A stretch of 64,000 nucleotides of DNA from Marasmius tenuissimus. Taxonomy: Eukaryota > Basidiomycota > Agaricomycetes > Agaricales > Marasmiaceae. Under the pieces are notes generated by a model. It saw nothing but the letters and a program-made list of their open reading frames with translations. It ran no database searches and was not told the DNA's origin. The number at the start of each line of letters is the position of its first letter. Position 1 is the first letter of the stretch. The stretch spans positions 1,550,001 through 1,614,000 of the forward strand of contig JAQOTA010000054.1 in the NCBI GenBank assembly GCA_029532415.1, given 5' to 3'. Shown piece by piece: positions 11,202-23,469 of this stretch. Made by a program: the position numbers and the translations under genes.

Positions 11202-13251
11202 ATGAGACTTTCTGCCCTCGTTTCGCTCGCCGTCGCCCTTGTGTCTGCATCTGGTGCAGTACATGCCTCTGTGCTCAACTCGAGACAGCCAAACCCAGAT
11301 GGTGTCATCGTCAGTGAGTAGAAGCCTCGTCCTCGATGTATTCGTGCTTCTCACCGTCGCTGTAGACCTCAACAACCAGCTTCCTCTGCCCCAGCTCCAT
11401 GACCGCAAGATTGGATCCCGAGCCATCCAGCTCGACACCAACAACATTCAAGGTCTTGCCATGTGGGTGTCGTCCACTTGGCTCGAGAGATTTTAGATGC
11501 TGACTGTTTCCCTCCAGGGTTGGAATGAGATTCATGATGATCGAATTCGTGTTCTTCAACATCAAGAATGCTGCGACCTTCAAGTCCAAGCTCGGAGGAG
11601 ACTTCTTCCCTCACGTCACCACTGCTGCTCAGTTGGCGAATGCGGCCGCTCAGCCGGATGTCGCTGCTAACATTGCCTTCTCCTCGAAGGGCATGAGCCT
11701 CCTCGGTGTCAACGATGACCTTGGAGATCCCAACTTCAAGGCCGGACAAGCGGCTGATGCTATCCGACTTGGAGACCCTGGAACCACGAAGTGGCACAAG
11801 GAGTACCAAGATGGAATCATGGGTGTTCTCTCGATTGCTTCGAAGGACATGGACAAGATCAAGGCCGAGCTCGAGGCGATCAAGGGAATCTTCGGTGACT
11901 CGCTCGAGGTTGCCTACACCCTTCACGCCCATGCGCGTCCCGGTGCTGGTATGGGTCACGAACGTGAGTCGGCGATACTTCTCAATCGGTCTCAATATTC
12001 CTTAACTATTTTTGCAGACTTTGGCTGGGTCGATGGTATCACTCAGCCCGCCATCGAAGGATGGGACACCGATGCCACCATCACTCCGGGACAGTTCGTC
12101 GCCAAGCCCGGTGTGATCCTTCTCGGAGAGGAAGGTGACAACGTTCCTCGCCCGGCATGGGCCAAGAGTGGATCTTTCCTCGCCTGGCGTCAGCTCGAAC
12201 AACTCGTGCCCGAGTTCCACAAGTACCTGAACGAGACTGCTCCTGATGTTGAGGGATTGTCTCGCGACGATGCGGTCCATCTCTTCGGCTCTAGGATGAA
12301 TGGACGATGGAAGAGTGTAAGTCCCTCTGTTTCTCGACAGCGACTCGATGATCTACTAACTCTCTATGATAGGGTGCTCCCATCGATCTCGCGCCGTTCC
12401 GTGAAGACGAGGCTCTCGGTGCTGACCCGATGAGACGTAACAACTTCAACTACGACCATCCCGAAGTTGCAGGCTTCGATATGAAAACTGACCAGACTAT
12501 GTGCCCCTTCTCCGCTCACATCTTGAGAAGTCGCCCCCGTGGACACTTCAAGCCGGAGCACCCTACCAGCCACATGATGCGTGGTGGACTTCCTTACGGA
12601 CCTGAAGGTACGAGCTGTTGAGTCCACGCCGTCTACAGGATACAAAGTTCACGCCGAAATCTGTAGTTACCGATGCTGAGCAGGCTGCCAAACGGACTTT
12701 CTCGGATCGGGACGCCTCTCTCGAGCGCGGAATGGCTTTCGGTTCGTCCTCAAGCTTCATTGTGGATGCACTAGCGTACTGAAACTTCTTTTCCTTCTAG
12801 CCGCCTACCAATCGAACCTCGAGAACGGGTTCATCTTCATCCAAGAGTCCCTCGTTAACAACCCTGAGTACGTCCTCTCGTTCTCGATACCGCGAATCAA
12901 ATCTGACATTCGTTCAAAGCTTTCCCGCTGGTACTAAGACTGTACGCTGTAACATTCCTCTCGCTCGCTATCCTTGATTACTGACATGATCGTTCTATAG
13001 GGTGTCGACCCCATCGTTGGCTCTACTAACAATGGCCTCGTTGGAGACTCCCTTAGGGTTATCAGCGGTATGGACTGGAATGACCACTCCAAGACCATCA
13101 ACATCCAGAAAGGTGGGTTTAGACGTCGCTCTCTTTTGTATCTCAACGCGAGACTGATGCAACGATGATAGACTTCGTTGTCACCCGTGGTGGTGAATAC
13201 TTCTTCTCCCCTCCTGTTTCCGCTATCAAGGGTCGTTTGGCCGGCAACTAG
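11202..13251 (+). CDS. DyP: Secreted DyP-type (dye-decolorizing) peroxidase, copy 2
   Basis: This is the paralogue of the 6141-8754 gene, with the same ten-exon plan (11202-11313, 11366-11462, 11518-11963, 12018-12316, 12373-12607, 12667-12741, 12801-12867, 12920-12941, 13001-13112, 13172-13251) and the same predicted length of 514 aa. The signal peptide (MRLSALVSLAVALVSASG), GWVDG distal Asp motif, proximal His in MCPFSAHILRSRPRG and distal Arg in MMRGGLPYGPE are all present. Differences from copy 1 are few substitutions, such as DVEG for DVPG near the middle and KRTF for KQTF. Introns have diverged far more than exons, which points to purifying selection on both copies. The product is expected to be an extracellular heme peroxidase acting on bulky aromatic substrates. 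Confidence 0.96.
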
Positions 13252-14720
13252 ATTTTACTCCTTGGATTCGAAAGGCATAATTCAGATTAGAACCTTACGC
13301 TACCTACAAATCGTTCATAATTTGCTCTCTTTTTATCATCTCACAAGGTCACTCGCTTATTTATTGTATGCAGTAGTATTACCAGTATATTTCAATATAC
13401 TCTACGGCAGCTCTCCTGCCTAATGTTTTACCAACTCGGAGCTATTCAGAAGTTCTCCATCCAGCTCAAAGCCGACAAGATATCATTGGTGAGGCGCCTC
13501 TGCTGCAATGTCGGGACTCTTTTCCCGGAAATGCGTGGCAGAGTCTTCTGTACAGTGATTTCGTACTAATAATACACAAGACTGGCAAGCATTCTTCTGA
13601 AGGACAAGCTAACAGCAGGAACACGTCGTTGCGCTTCTCACTTTGACTGTGGGTGATTATGGGTCCAAAATATGCAAGCAGAGCCTGCACGAAATATCCA
13701 CTGCTCCCAATTGTTCAGTCGCGGTCGTTCAGCTTTGAGTTGTATACGCTATCAAGGCACGTGAAGTACAATGGCGAATTTCCTGCGCAGCAGTGTTTGC
13801 TCGTTGCGTCCGTCAATTCTACTTTCCGCCGGGGGAGAATCGTTGGTTTCCTACACCAGTATACTATGAGTGCTTTGCCTCCGATTGTCATGATTGACTA
13901 CTTAGATATCCTGAACAAGTCACATCCTATTCGATATGATATGTGGCGGCAACGAGCACATAGTATTCTGGAGAGCAGCGAGCGCCAATGCAGATGGCCG
14001 TAAGCTTGGGTAAAACACCCAATTTGAACCAGAGGCCAAGAGCACAGTGCCCATCAGTCTTGAAGGGTCTTGACCTTGAACATGGTCTTCAAGTAGAGCA
14101 CTGCCTGTTCATGGTGGGAGTCACTGTCAGGGCGCTATGGTCCGGACTCCGACCCAGCCCTCCGGGTTGCCGGGGCCATGTCACCACATGAGTGGGTCGC
14201 AGGTACACGTGCTAGGTCGCGTCGCGTTTTCCGGACCCTGGTAAGTTTTAAGCTCTAGCATCTCCTTCGGATCCGGGGGTCTTGATCGCGGAAAATGCTG
14301 GTGAAAGCGACGGAAAAGAGGTCAACTTGCACAAGCGCTCATCCTCCGTTGTTGTCTTATCAGAGAGTAGCGCTCAGTTGAGACATACAACTACACCGTC
14401 GATTCTAGAAGATAGGTGGTAGGTGAGGTGCGAACTGCGTGTGGTAGTGGCATGACACCTAGGGCCTAGTTTGCAAATGCCGCCGCTCCAGGCTAGCGCT
14501 ATGTCTTGAACGACGCGCACTGAATATCAAGTTTCCCTTCCAGTTCATTCCATTCAAAAATCCAATGCAATTCAGTACAGATACAACTTACAAGGTGCAA
14601 GACACCTATTTACAGGCCAAGTCACAGATAGGTAGGTGGAAGAGTCATTATTATACAGTCCTTCTCAAAACCGGAGTCCAATAGAAGCAGAATGAAGTCG
14701 AGGGAAGATACGGATAAGGT
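13252..14720. other. Intergenic region, nothing recognised
   Basis: Only short open frames occur (such as 13466-13690 and 13653-14003), without domains or consistent splicing. The region holds the 3' flanks of DyP 2 (+) and of the membrane-protein gene (-), which converge here. Confidence 0.5.
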
Positions 14721-16448
14721 CTAGGGCCGTAACCCTGGCGGTGCCTTCAGGTATTCTGAATCAACATCATGATCCATATTGTGAAGATCTAAAGGCGGTG
14801 GTGGGCTAGTGCGTGGAGAGTTTGCGGGAAGGAGTGGCGGAGACCGAGGTGGGGTATCGGGGTTGCTCGGTGAGGTCGGGGTGAGATCATTGATACTAGA
14901 GTCGCTGTGGGTTTCGTTGTGGGGAGTGGGGATGGAGGGGACAGGATCGTGTGAAATGTGTATGTTGCTCGTTGTCGTAGGTGTCGTCGTGTCTGTATCG
15001 TTACTCGTGTTCTTCGCATGGTCCTCGACGCTGACAGTGACCGTCGGCGTAGGCGTATGAACCAACTCTTCCCTCCCCTGCACACCAATATCACCATCAA
15101 CCCCTACCCGGCCGTTTCCTCTCTCCAAATCATATAGCGGAGGGATCTCATAAGGTGGTGGTACTTGCTCTCGCTCCCGCCTCGCTAACGGCAGAATCGT
15201 TCCCGGAAAGTACCTCGGTACGAACCCCATCTCCGGGTCATTGGCATTCGCAGCGGGCGCAGGAGGATCATCCAGTCCATGATCCGCTTCCCCAAATCTC
15301 TGCGCAATACCAGGTCTTGCACCAGCATTCGCGAGAGAAGGTCCCATGTTTTTACTGTTCTGCTTGGCAGAACGCCTTCTACGTCGGTATATCGAGACGA
15401 AGGTCGCCAATGAGACGATGAAGAGGAATCCAACAACTCCGCCGATTATGCCTCCGTATGTTGCTGCTTTGTGCGATTTGGAGGATGCGGGGGTGGAGGT
15501 GGGTTGTCTGTTTTTTTTTACGAGAGCAGAGTGACAGTGAGTTCCGAGTATGTATCGTCAATCAAGGTTAAAAGACACTGACATTTCGCCCATTGAGGAT
15601 GACATGAGAGTCGTCGTATAGACCAGGTAGTCGAACAAGAAGACGGATCCTGGTGCGAGTTTTGCAACGAGAACGTGGGGTTCTTCTGGAAGGTTTTCGA
15701 GCTTTAAAACGTTGTCGTTGCCTGTGGTGGCGGCGGTGGTGTTGTCCGTTAAGGAGCGCACAAACTCTCCAACAAGCTCGTTATCCAAAGTAAAAGAGAG
15801 ATTGACGTTGGCGGAAGGAGCTGGGGAATTGGCAACCTGGGGGATGGAACTCGAAAATAAATATACAGCCGTCCCTGGATTGTTCAGATGATGATTTTCA
15901 ATGTCGGTTATTACCCCACATTTGAATTAGAAATCCCTGGTTAGCGACAAATCGCTTGGTATCATTGCTATTACTAACTCACCTGTGAATTGGAATTCGA
16001 GACTGACTGGTTCATCTAGATTTCTGTTCGACTTTGGTTGTAGCATGCGTTTGGCGTGATTGTCATCGTCCCCGCCTCCACCTCCACCTCGGCCGCTATG
16101 GTCGTCATTTTCGTCGTCTCCACCTCCACCTCTACCTTTGCCACTATGAACTTCTGTATCCTGGGTCTGATCTGGAGGTGATCCAGTTGAAGTCGGAGTC
16201 GATGTCGAGCTCAAAGGTAGAGTCGGATCTTCCAGACTACGAACCCCAAAGTGAAAAGTGCCATTGGACACAACGTTGACGTCCGCATGCGCACATCCAC
16301 TGCCCGTACACCTCTCGTCAGACCAGCCCTCCGCAGGTGTATACAAAATCACAGGGTTCGAATCGTCTATAGTGACATTTCGAGGCTCCGACCTCTTCGA
16401 AAAGAGACATCCGGGTCTGGGTCTAGACGGCATTGGGACTGGAAACAT
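14721..16448 (-). CDS. Single-pass membrane protein with galactose-binding-like ectodomain
   Basis: The gene belongs to a family common in Agaricomycetes: an ectodomain starting PRNVTIDDSN, a beta-rich part (EPVSLEFQFTG joined to TAVYLFSSSIPQ after an intron at about 15870-15985, then NVNLSFTLDNELVGEF and GSVFLFDYLVYT), a transmembrane segment (GGIIGGVVGFLFIVSLATFV, near 15390-15460) and a basic stop-transfer RRRRR. The cytoplasmic tail (14721-15410) is long, Pro/Ser/Thr-rich and low in complexity. Within the ectodomain an unusual Gly/Asp-rich insert (GGGGDDENDDH, GGGGGGDDDNH) lies near 16060-16140. The true start is uncertain: the frame begins MFPVPMPSRP at 16448 without a signal peptide, so a small upstream exon may be missing from this model. 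Function is unknown; a wall-sensing role is possible by analogy only. Confidence 0.7.
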
Positions 16449-17168
16449 CAGAGTAAAAGGTCAATTTGGGGGTGGGAATTGTCACAGTGAAATCATAGCA
16501 GCCATTGGATGGAATGGGAGTGAGAAGTTTCTTCTGGGTATGTTCGCTAGAGCTTCGGATGGAGGGTTCTCAGCCGGATTCGGATGTTTGCGAATTCCGC
16601 AGTGGCGGCCCGTAGTCCTAAGCCAGGGGTAGCGTCCGGTTCATTGAAGGATCATTGAATGTCTCTCCCGTCACTGTATTCAGAAAGTAGAGTGTCTACA
16701 CGCGTCCTGTCGGTCGCCAAGAATCATTCAAGGTAGGTCGCTGTAGAGGCAAATTATTCATCATCCACGCGGGTGCCTTGGAAAAGTCGGCCTCAGTATC
16801 ACCCAGTTTTGCCTACCCTAAACTAAATGGTCCGTGCACACCAAAGCTTAAGAGTTACTACTGGGAAGTCGCTCTAGAAATCATAGTTCGTTAAAAGAAA
16901 CGTTGGATAAAATGTCCGTGAGTGGATAGGTGGGTGTGTAAGCAAAGAAACGATAAGCACGTTCGAGTCCGACAAGCCAAGCAACTTGTGCATATGCATC
17001 GACCGTCCGCCCTCGGACCTGGAAGTTGGGACTCGGGAGAACGATTCTATGATTCGACGTATCAAAGCAATGAGTAGTACGATCCGAGAAGTAATTGGAA
17101 CACAGGAGGAGATTAGATTGACGTTGACAAACAGGGGCGTGGACAAGTGAAGATGCTACCACCTTCTA
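16449..17168. other. Intergenic region, nothing recognised
   Basis: The upstream flank of the membrane-protein gene and the downstream flank of the hydrolase. Open frames at 16874-17162 (-) have no recognisable features. A missing signal-peptide exon for the membrane protein could lie at about 16480-16520. Confidence 0.4.
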
Positions 17169-19394
17169 TCAACGTTGCAAGAGGGCACCAACAGACCTCG
17201 CAGTCGCATTGTTCGGCGGGAACAACACTTGATCAATCGGACAGACACTGACAGTCCCTTCCTTGGCGCCGGGTAGAGTCCCGTTCGCAAAGTACGCAGC
17301 GACTGCTTGGTACGTGCAACTAGATACGGCAGTGAGGGACGTGTGCTGAATAGCGAGTGTGAATAAAATGAAAAGAAGAAAGCGGCGAGGCTCACCCCGG
17401 GACCATCTTGAACGAGGAGACCAGAGCCGGGGAAAGCCATATGGGCTTTCTGTGCACTGTCGGCGGAATAAAAACCCAGAGGGATAATAGGAATAAGACG
17501 GAAGTTGCGCACGCTACGAGGGGGGTGATTGGATCTGCTCGAGATGGACAACAACAATGGTAAGCGAACGCAGATCGACCCAAATGGCGGGGCTCAACGG
17601 ACCTGCAGTATTCCCAATAACAAGGAGAGGGAAGCTCGTATTAGCACCAACAGGACCTTTAAATCGACCCTCTGAGTGAATTTTCCAACCACTGCATTGA
17701 AGTGACGTTTAGTTGGTCGTACAACCTGATCTTGAATCAACATACGTACGTGCAACGTGTCATAAATCCCATTGTAGTCATCCCTGCAAATGTTGAATTG
17801 ATGCTGGCCATGTACTCCCTCAACTCTGAAGGACCTTTATCGAGTGGGTCAGCATCGCTACATGCCACGGCGACGGAGGCTTCGGCGTTGTTCAGTTCGT
17901 TGTGGACCGCGCGAGCACTGAGAATTGAAGTTCAACGGTAAGTCAACCGCAAAAGATAATAGGTTTCGAAGGAACAGACAATGCCTCTGCGATGATAGTC
18001 CCATTACCCTGCTCAAGCTCCTTCAAACCAGCAGCAAGCATTGGATATGCGTCTACTCCAGCAACCAATAGGTCGAAAATGGTTTTTCGTAGACCACCGT
18101 ATGTGATCGTTATAGCGGAATCGTTCATCTGTACCTCGACGGGGTTGGCACGTACGTCTTCTTGCAAAGAATTGAGATTCGCGTTGATCTCGGCAGAAGA
18201 GGGGGCATGGAAGGGACAGGCTGAGGGACCTGCGGCGACGCAGCTATCAATGAAAGTTTGCAGGGTTTTGTCTGCGTCGTGCATTTGAATCGCGAGGTCG
18301 TCTTTAGAACGCAATGATCATCAGTATGCTGTACGTACCAGGCAGGATAAGGGTAGTTGCACTCACTTCTGAACCAACCGTCCGTGTCGAGACAACCGTC
18401 GATGATGAGGCGACGTACACGATCCTGAACACGGGTATTAGACCTACCACGGATAACGCGCCGAAACATGATTGCAAAATCTCACCGGGAACATCGTCGC
18501 AAAGATGGATCCGAGAACAGAGCCGTATCTGTGTGCAAATTCAATCTCTGGTGTGAGGATTACTGGAGTCACCGATGACGCTCACGAGAAACCCCAGTAT
18601 TGAAGCTTCTCCTGTCCCATGGCTTCTACCATACTCAACATATCGCGCACAACATCGCCCGTCGTGACATGTCCTAAAAACCCATCGACATCACGTTCAA
18701 AGCCTATTTTCCCAAAGAGCTGATATCGTTCGTATTCTTCCTCAAGAGCGGTAGAAGTAGAATTGAGGTCCCAAACTTCACCAGCAACGAATTGGGTCGC
18801 TTCTTCGGTGGAGTTGAAGACGGATATTTTGGGAGTGCTCGATCCGACTCCTGCCAAGGGAGGAAAGCGTAAACAGACCATCGACAATAACATGGAGGTC
18901 AGGACACTTACCCCAAGGATCGAAGGAGACAATATCGAACTGGCTTCCAATGATTTGCTGGAACCGTGCGCCAGCTAGGAGTATGAATTCGATACCACTC
19001 CCGCCCGGACCTCCTGGATTGAAGAATATGGGTCCTCCGTAAGTCGAAGAGTTAGCATCAGCGGGGTACTTGATGACTGCGATCGACGCTGTTTTCCCGT
19101 CTTCTGGCTGAGAGTGGTTAAGTGGGACCTATTGGCGCGTCGACATTAGAGCTCAGTGGGGACTGAGAATGGCGTATGTACCTGGAATCTAGCACATTGG
19201 AGTGGCTCTTGGTAGCAGTCTGCCCATGATAATGTTGAACCTAGTTCGATCTATGTATGATCATAATGAGAATAAGAAAGAGTAGGTTCAGCAATTGTAC
19301 GCACGCTCGTCCAATCAAAAGCAGGCCCACTTGGTGATTGTGCCCGGGAGATTGCCACACCGAAGAGCAAGGCAAAGGTGAAACCATAGGCCAT
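17169..19394 (-). CDS. Secreted alpha/beta hydrolase with TAP-like C-terminal domain
   Basis: The minus-strand gene starts MAYGFTFALLFGVAISRAQSP, a signal peptide, and continues through many short exons. WADCYQEPLQCARFQ and VPLNHSQPEDGKTASIAVIKY are typical of the tripeptidyl aminopeptidase-like (S33, SCO7095/slpE-type) family. NPGGPGGSG is the oxyanion-hole region, and KLQYWGFSYGSVLGS holds the nucleophile Ser. The C-terminal TAP-like part reads AFPGSGLLVQDGPG joined to HTSLTAVSSCTYQAVAAYF, giving the catalytic His, and ends PNNATARSVGALLQR. Such enzymes cleave amino-acid or peptide amides or esters and are secreted in fungi. The model needs about ten introns; individual boundaries in the 17560-18000 part were not all resolved. 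Confidence 0.85.
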
Positions 19395-22207
19395 AAAAGT
19401 TCTGAGAGCGAATGAGAGGGAAAAGGTGGGTAAGGAGTGAGCTGTTGTACCTCAGACCTTTTACCCTAATTCTAGCGCAGGTTCGCCCTGATCAACTTGC
19501 ACATATGGCCATCAATATATCGTACCCTGCCTGAAGTAGTTTTCCAGGTAATAAAGGCGGGTTCGTTTCTGGTGGTCTTTGTGTGGTCTTTGGAGCCTTG
19601 GATAGTGATTACATGCGTAATTTCTGCAGATTCGCCCTCCTTTTAACCGCTATACTTGTTTTCGTGTGCCCGGTGCTAAACATGTTGCCACAGTTGCTCC
19701 CCGACATTCTGGAGATCGACAGTCAACCACATGGACCCGTTTGTGACAACCATTGAGAGAGTCGCAGCTTCGCGCTGGATAGGTTGCAGCTGCTAGCAGC
19801 AATTGAGAATCGGAATGCAAAGGTCATAGATGCGGGTAGAAATAAACGCCGAAAAAGTGATGGTCCAAACAAACCTGCCCTACATATGGTCCGTGCGCAC
19901 TGGGAAAGTATAAATACCTGGACTCGACATTTTGAATCCTTACCACTCTGGCCTTTTGGCTTAGATCAAGTGTAGTATCTGTTCTTAATAGTTTAACCAC
20001 TATTACGAGGGCACTGCCCTCCGTATTTGGTTATCTAATTTTTGCCGCCCCTGTTCCTTCGAGCTCTGCTTGCAACTCGGGGACGAGATGACCTTGCTAT
20101 TGCAGTACTGGCTTGTGTCGTCGGGGGAATCTTCCCCAGGGAATCCCTTCTCACTCTCTTTTTGCTTTTCTTTATGCGGCGGTCAATCTGACATGCTCGT
20201 GGAAGAAAGCAAATAGATGGTTTTTGGGAATCTTCTGCTTCTGACCAATTTTTGGGCTTTCTTGCATTTGGTTGCATTGTAGTATACGCATTTCTGTCTA
20301 TATTGTGATTAGCTGTATTTAATATATCTTGTTGATTTCTAGACTTTGAATGTCAGTGGATCTGAACAAATTGAAACATCTTGTGATTCATGCTGGTAGC
20401 TGTGCCCTTTGGGCAGTGTGTATTTGAGATACACAAACACCCACAGTTCAGATGGGTAAGGAGGTTCTAAGTAATAAGTAAGGAAAGCAACTGCTTCACA
20501 TTCTCATTGGATTAGGTGCACCTGGAAGCTTGGGGCAAACTTGTGAGCGGGCTAAATTCGTCTCAGTCACCGGGCCCGAGGATTCAAGAAATGAAATCAG
20601 TCATCAGCTGACGTATCATCGTGGCTGTCAGCCAAACATGATTCAACATTTCATTTTACTTGTTTTACGTTCCATTCCTTATCTTCCTACCACAATGTGC
20701 TCTCTCTCAAGTCAAGACAAGGTTGAGTATTGGATATTTGTCGACGTTGAGTTCTAGTAGACTTGCTGAGCTAGGGCAATTTTGGGTTGGTGAGCTCAAT
20801 GGTGTCATCTTGCTTGCACACTGGGGGTTAACCACCTACACCTGGACAGAATGTATCTGAACTGTACTGCTAGACCTGAAGCTAATGTCAATATCATCTG
20901 ACTGCCTTCGAATAAACCCAACTCGATGTGTATACTGACCACAAGGCCTTACAACACTGGAAAGATCTGAGTCTTGAGGACGCGGAGATTGATTTTACCA
21001 GAATTGTGTGACTCTGGAGGTTTGCCAGGTCGAGATATAGAGCTTGTACTTGCCGAGACTAGTGGTGGCTTGCTAACTCTACGACCAGTCTATGTCACTC
21101 TTGTACTGGCCTACTGAGTGCGATCCAGATCGGCTCAACTGCTTTTACAACCAACTCAACCACCCGAACACGTTTGCCATGATGAAGTTCCTTCTAGCCA
21201 CATCTCGAAGGTTCAGAAGCACACTGGGTTTCCCTCCTTGTTATCGCTCACCACTTATCTCAACCCAACTCAAGAAAACTGTACTATTCTGGCTGGGCCC
21301 ATCACACGGGTGCAGAATTGATTCAACACAAACTCCATCCTCGCCGAGAGAACGAGATGGAATTGACAAACCGGGCCGAGGATGGTCTTGTTGACGAGTG
21401 CTGATGGTCAGGGCATGACCGTGATAGGCGTTGGCAATGGTACTGGTCAGGGCAGGATTTGAATGGAGATTCCACTGCATTCTGAATTCGAGGAATGAGA
21501 ATTAGGCTTTTTCTGTCCTGGAAACAATTTCTCACCAAAGCTCAAGATGTGAGAGTTTTCTACCAGATATAGTCCAAAGTGCCGCCCTTTTTGGCATCTT
21601 CTTCCTAATTTAGTGCGATTCTCTCACCCGTCAAGGCTTCCTCCCCTTTTTGGATGAGCTTCAGGATAGAGCCAGAAGCTGTATCCGATTTGGTCACCTC
21701 TTTACACGCCCTCAAAGCCCTGTGACCTAACTCAAACCAACCCGTTCACCCCTTCCTTTCTCCCAAAACCATCCCATTTGCCCCGCCTAACAAACTGGGT
21801 ACGTTATTGGTATGTCTCTTCTCATGTGTTTGTTGTTTGTAAATTGTGTTTCAGACTCTGACTAATAATGAGAAATCCGATTAGCAAGGCTCTAATTCCA
21901 ATGCCTTCCGAACCCTTCTTGTAATGCTAGTATGAATCACATTTCATTCTCAGAGGTATTTGAGGCATGATTGCTGAATAGTTGTTGCAGTTTTGCAACA
22001 TGATAGATAGTGAGTTCATTCTTTGTTTGTCTAAGTCACTGGAAATAGTCTCTACAGTAGTACAATCCCAGCTGATCAGTGTAAACAGTTTTGAACTGAT
22101 GTGTCAATTGGAACATGCTCATGTTTTCTGTACCTTTTCTTGTCAAAAACTTGCAATTGAAATGGGTGACCATGCAGCCTTTTGATTACTGTTTGTTAGT
22201 GGGCTGC
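19395..22207. other. Gene-poor region with degraded mobile-element sequence
   Basis: This is the start of the transposon island. No intact gene was found. A Ty3/gypsy RNase H remnant is visible at 20928-21010. The rest has short frames with many stops and a markedly more AT-rich, T-rich composition than the genes to the left. Some of it is probably decayed retroelement. Confidence 0.5.
20928..21010 (+). mobile_element. Ty3/gypsy RNase H remnant
   Basis: The frame reads VYTDHKALQHWKDLSLED and stops at a TGA after about 27 codons. VYTDHKAL is the hallmark of the RNase H domain of Ty3/gypsy reverse transcriptases. Neither reverse transcriptase nor integrase motifs were found in the flanks, so this is a short fossil fragment. 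Confidence 0.6.
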
Positions 22208-22215
22208 GAGGAGCC
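22208..22215 (+). repeat. Left 8-bp target-site duplication of hAT-like element A
   Basis: GAGGAGCC occurs here and again at 23462-23469, directly abutting the two ends of the element. Confidence 0.85.
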
Positions 22216-23461
22216 TAGTGTTGCCAACAGTCTGTTTGGTTCGGTTATGGCTCCCAAGCCATGGCTCCAACGAACCACGGTTCCTGGAGCTGTTGACAGG
22301 TAGCGGTTCAGCTCCTAAGAGCCGCTCGAGCTGGTTAAACCGCAGTTCGAGCCGGTCAAAAAACTTCCCAGAAAAAAACTTTGTACGGTCGCAGGGTATT
22401 GTAAGATACTGACCTATTTCACTCAATTTGCTTGGTCGCAGTAGTGTTGCCAGTGGCTTGGCTCTAGCCGCGGCTTGAGCGGCTCGGAGCCGGACCGGGC
22501 CATAGCTGCTCTGGTAAAACGGTTCACCAAGAGCCGTTTTACGAGAGCGGCTCAGAACCGGCTCAGAGCCGGCTCAGCCAGTTGGAGCCGCTACAATTTC
22601 TTTTTTTTTCATTCCTATCCTTAGACCATCAGAGGCTCTGAGAAATATATAGAATGTATATCAGCTCTCGTAGATCACAGAAAAATGTAAATTTTAGTAC
22701 AAACACAGTATTTACACCATTGGATACCCTGGCCTTGGCATGGGAAAAGCGGCCCACCAGTGGGTTGACACGTGCAGGGACAGTTGGGCTGGCAACTGGA
22801 CCCACAATCACCTCCCAAAATCAATACTTTCAATGAGAATTAGCCCTATTAAAGTTTATATACTTGTTTTTCAGTGCTTATAAGTCTGTCAATAAAATTT
22901 TTTTTTGAACAGCTCGAGCTGCAGCTGAACCGGTCAAAGCGGCTCAAAGAGCTGAGCCGTTCCCTGTCAATGGCTCCCGGAGCCGTGGCTCGGTTTGAGC
23001 TGTGGCTCTTGAGCCGGAGCCAAGCCGAGCCAACCGTTGGCAACACTAGGTCACAGGTCACATGCCCCAAAATTGACAAATATTCTTGGTGTGGTCACTG
23101 GGTCACAGGGGGTCCATCTGAATTGTCCCTGGGTGTGACAGGGTGTGACACATCTGAAAGTGCCAAATTTAGCTGTCCAGAGCCTAAATTTTTAATTTTT
23201 TCTTCACACCACATGCCGCTGGGGTGTCCTCCAAGTTTTTGTTGTCACCAGAAGTGGTCACAGCAACGAGGCCATCCAAATTAATTCCATTTCTACAGTA
23301 AATATTCTGGGGCAGTTTGAACCGGTTAAACCAGTTCCAGAACCAGCTCTAGCCGTTCCGGTAAACCGGCTCTGCGGGGAACCATTTCACTGAGCGGTTC
23401 AGCCCCAGTCCGGTTTGGAACCACTCGAACCACGGTTAGAACTGAGCTGTTGGTAACACTA
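22216..23461. mobile_element. Non-autonomous hAT-like element A (interrupted)
   Basis: The ends read TAGTGTTGCCAACAG at the left and CTGTTGGTAACACTA at the right, imperfect inverted repeats. They are flanked by the perfect 8-bp duplication GAGGAGCC, the size made by hAT transposases. The subterminal parts are dense in short GAGCCG/CGGCTC and AACCGG motifs in both orientations. There is no transposase frame. A second related element (22442-23048) plus an 8-bp duplication sits inside it. Removing those 615 bp leaves 631 bp, exactly the length of copy C at 29519-30149, to which it is closely similar. Confidence 0.85.
22442..23048. mobile_element. Second hAT-like element B nested in element A
   Basis: The ends are TAGTGTTGCCAGTGG and CCGTTGGCAACACTA, and the flanks are GGTCGCAG (22434-22441) and GGTCACAG (23049-23056), an 8-bp duplication with one mismatch. 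The termini match those of element A, but the interior differs and is full of GAGCCGG/CCGGCTC motifs near both ends. No coding capacity was found. Comparison with the uninterrupted copy C shows that the insertion site is exactly at this duplication. Confidence 0.82.
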
Positions 23462-23469
23462 GAGGAGCC
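23462..23469 (+). repeat. Right 8-bp target-site duplication of hAT-like element A
   Basis: GAGGAGCC, identical to 22208-22215. Confidence 0.85.

Noticed and set aside
21092..21394. Possible retroelement integrase frame near the RNase H fragment
   Set aside because: No HHCC or DDE motif could be read; I report only the RNase H fragment.
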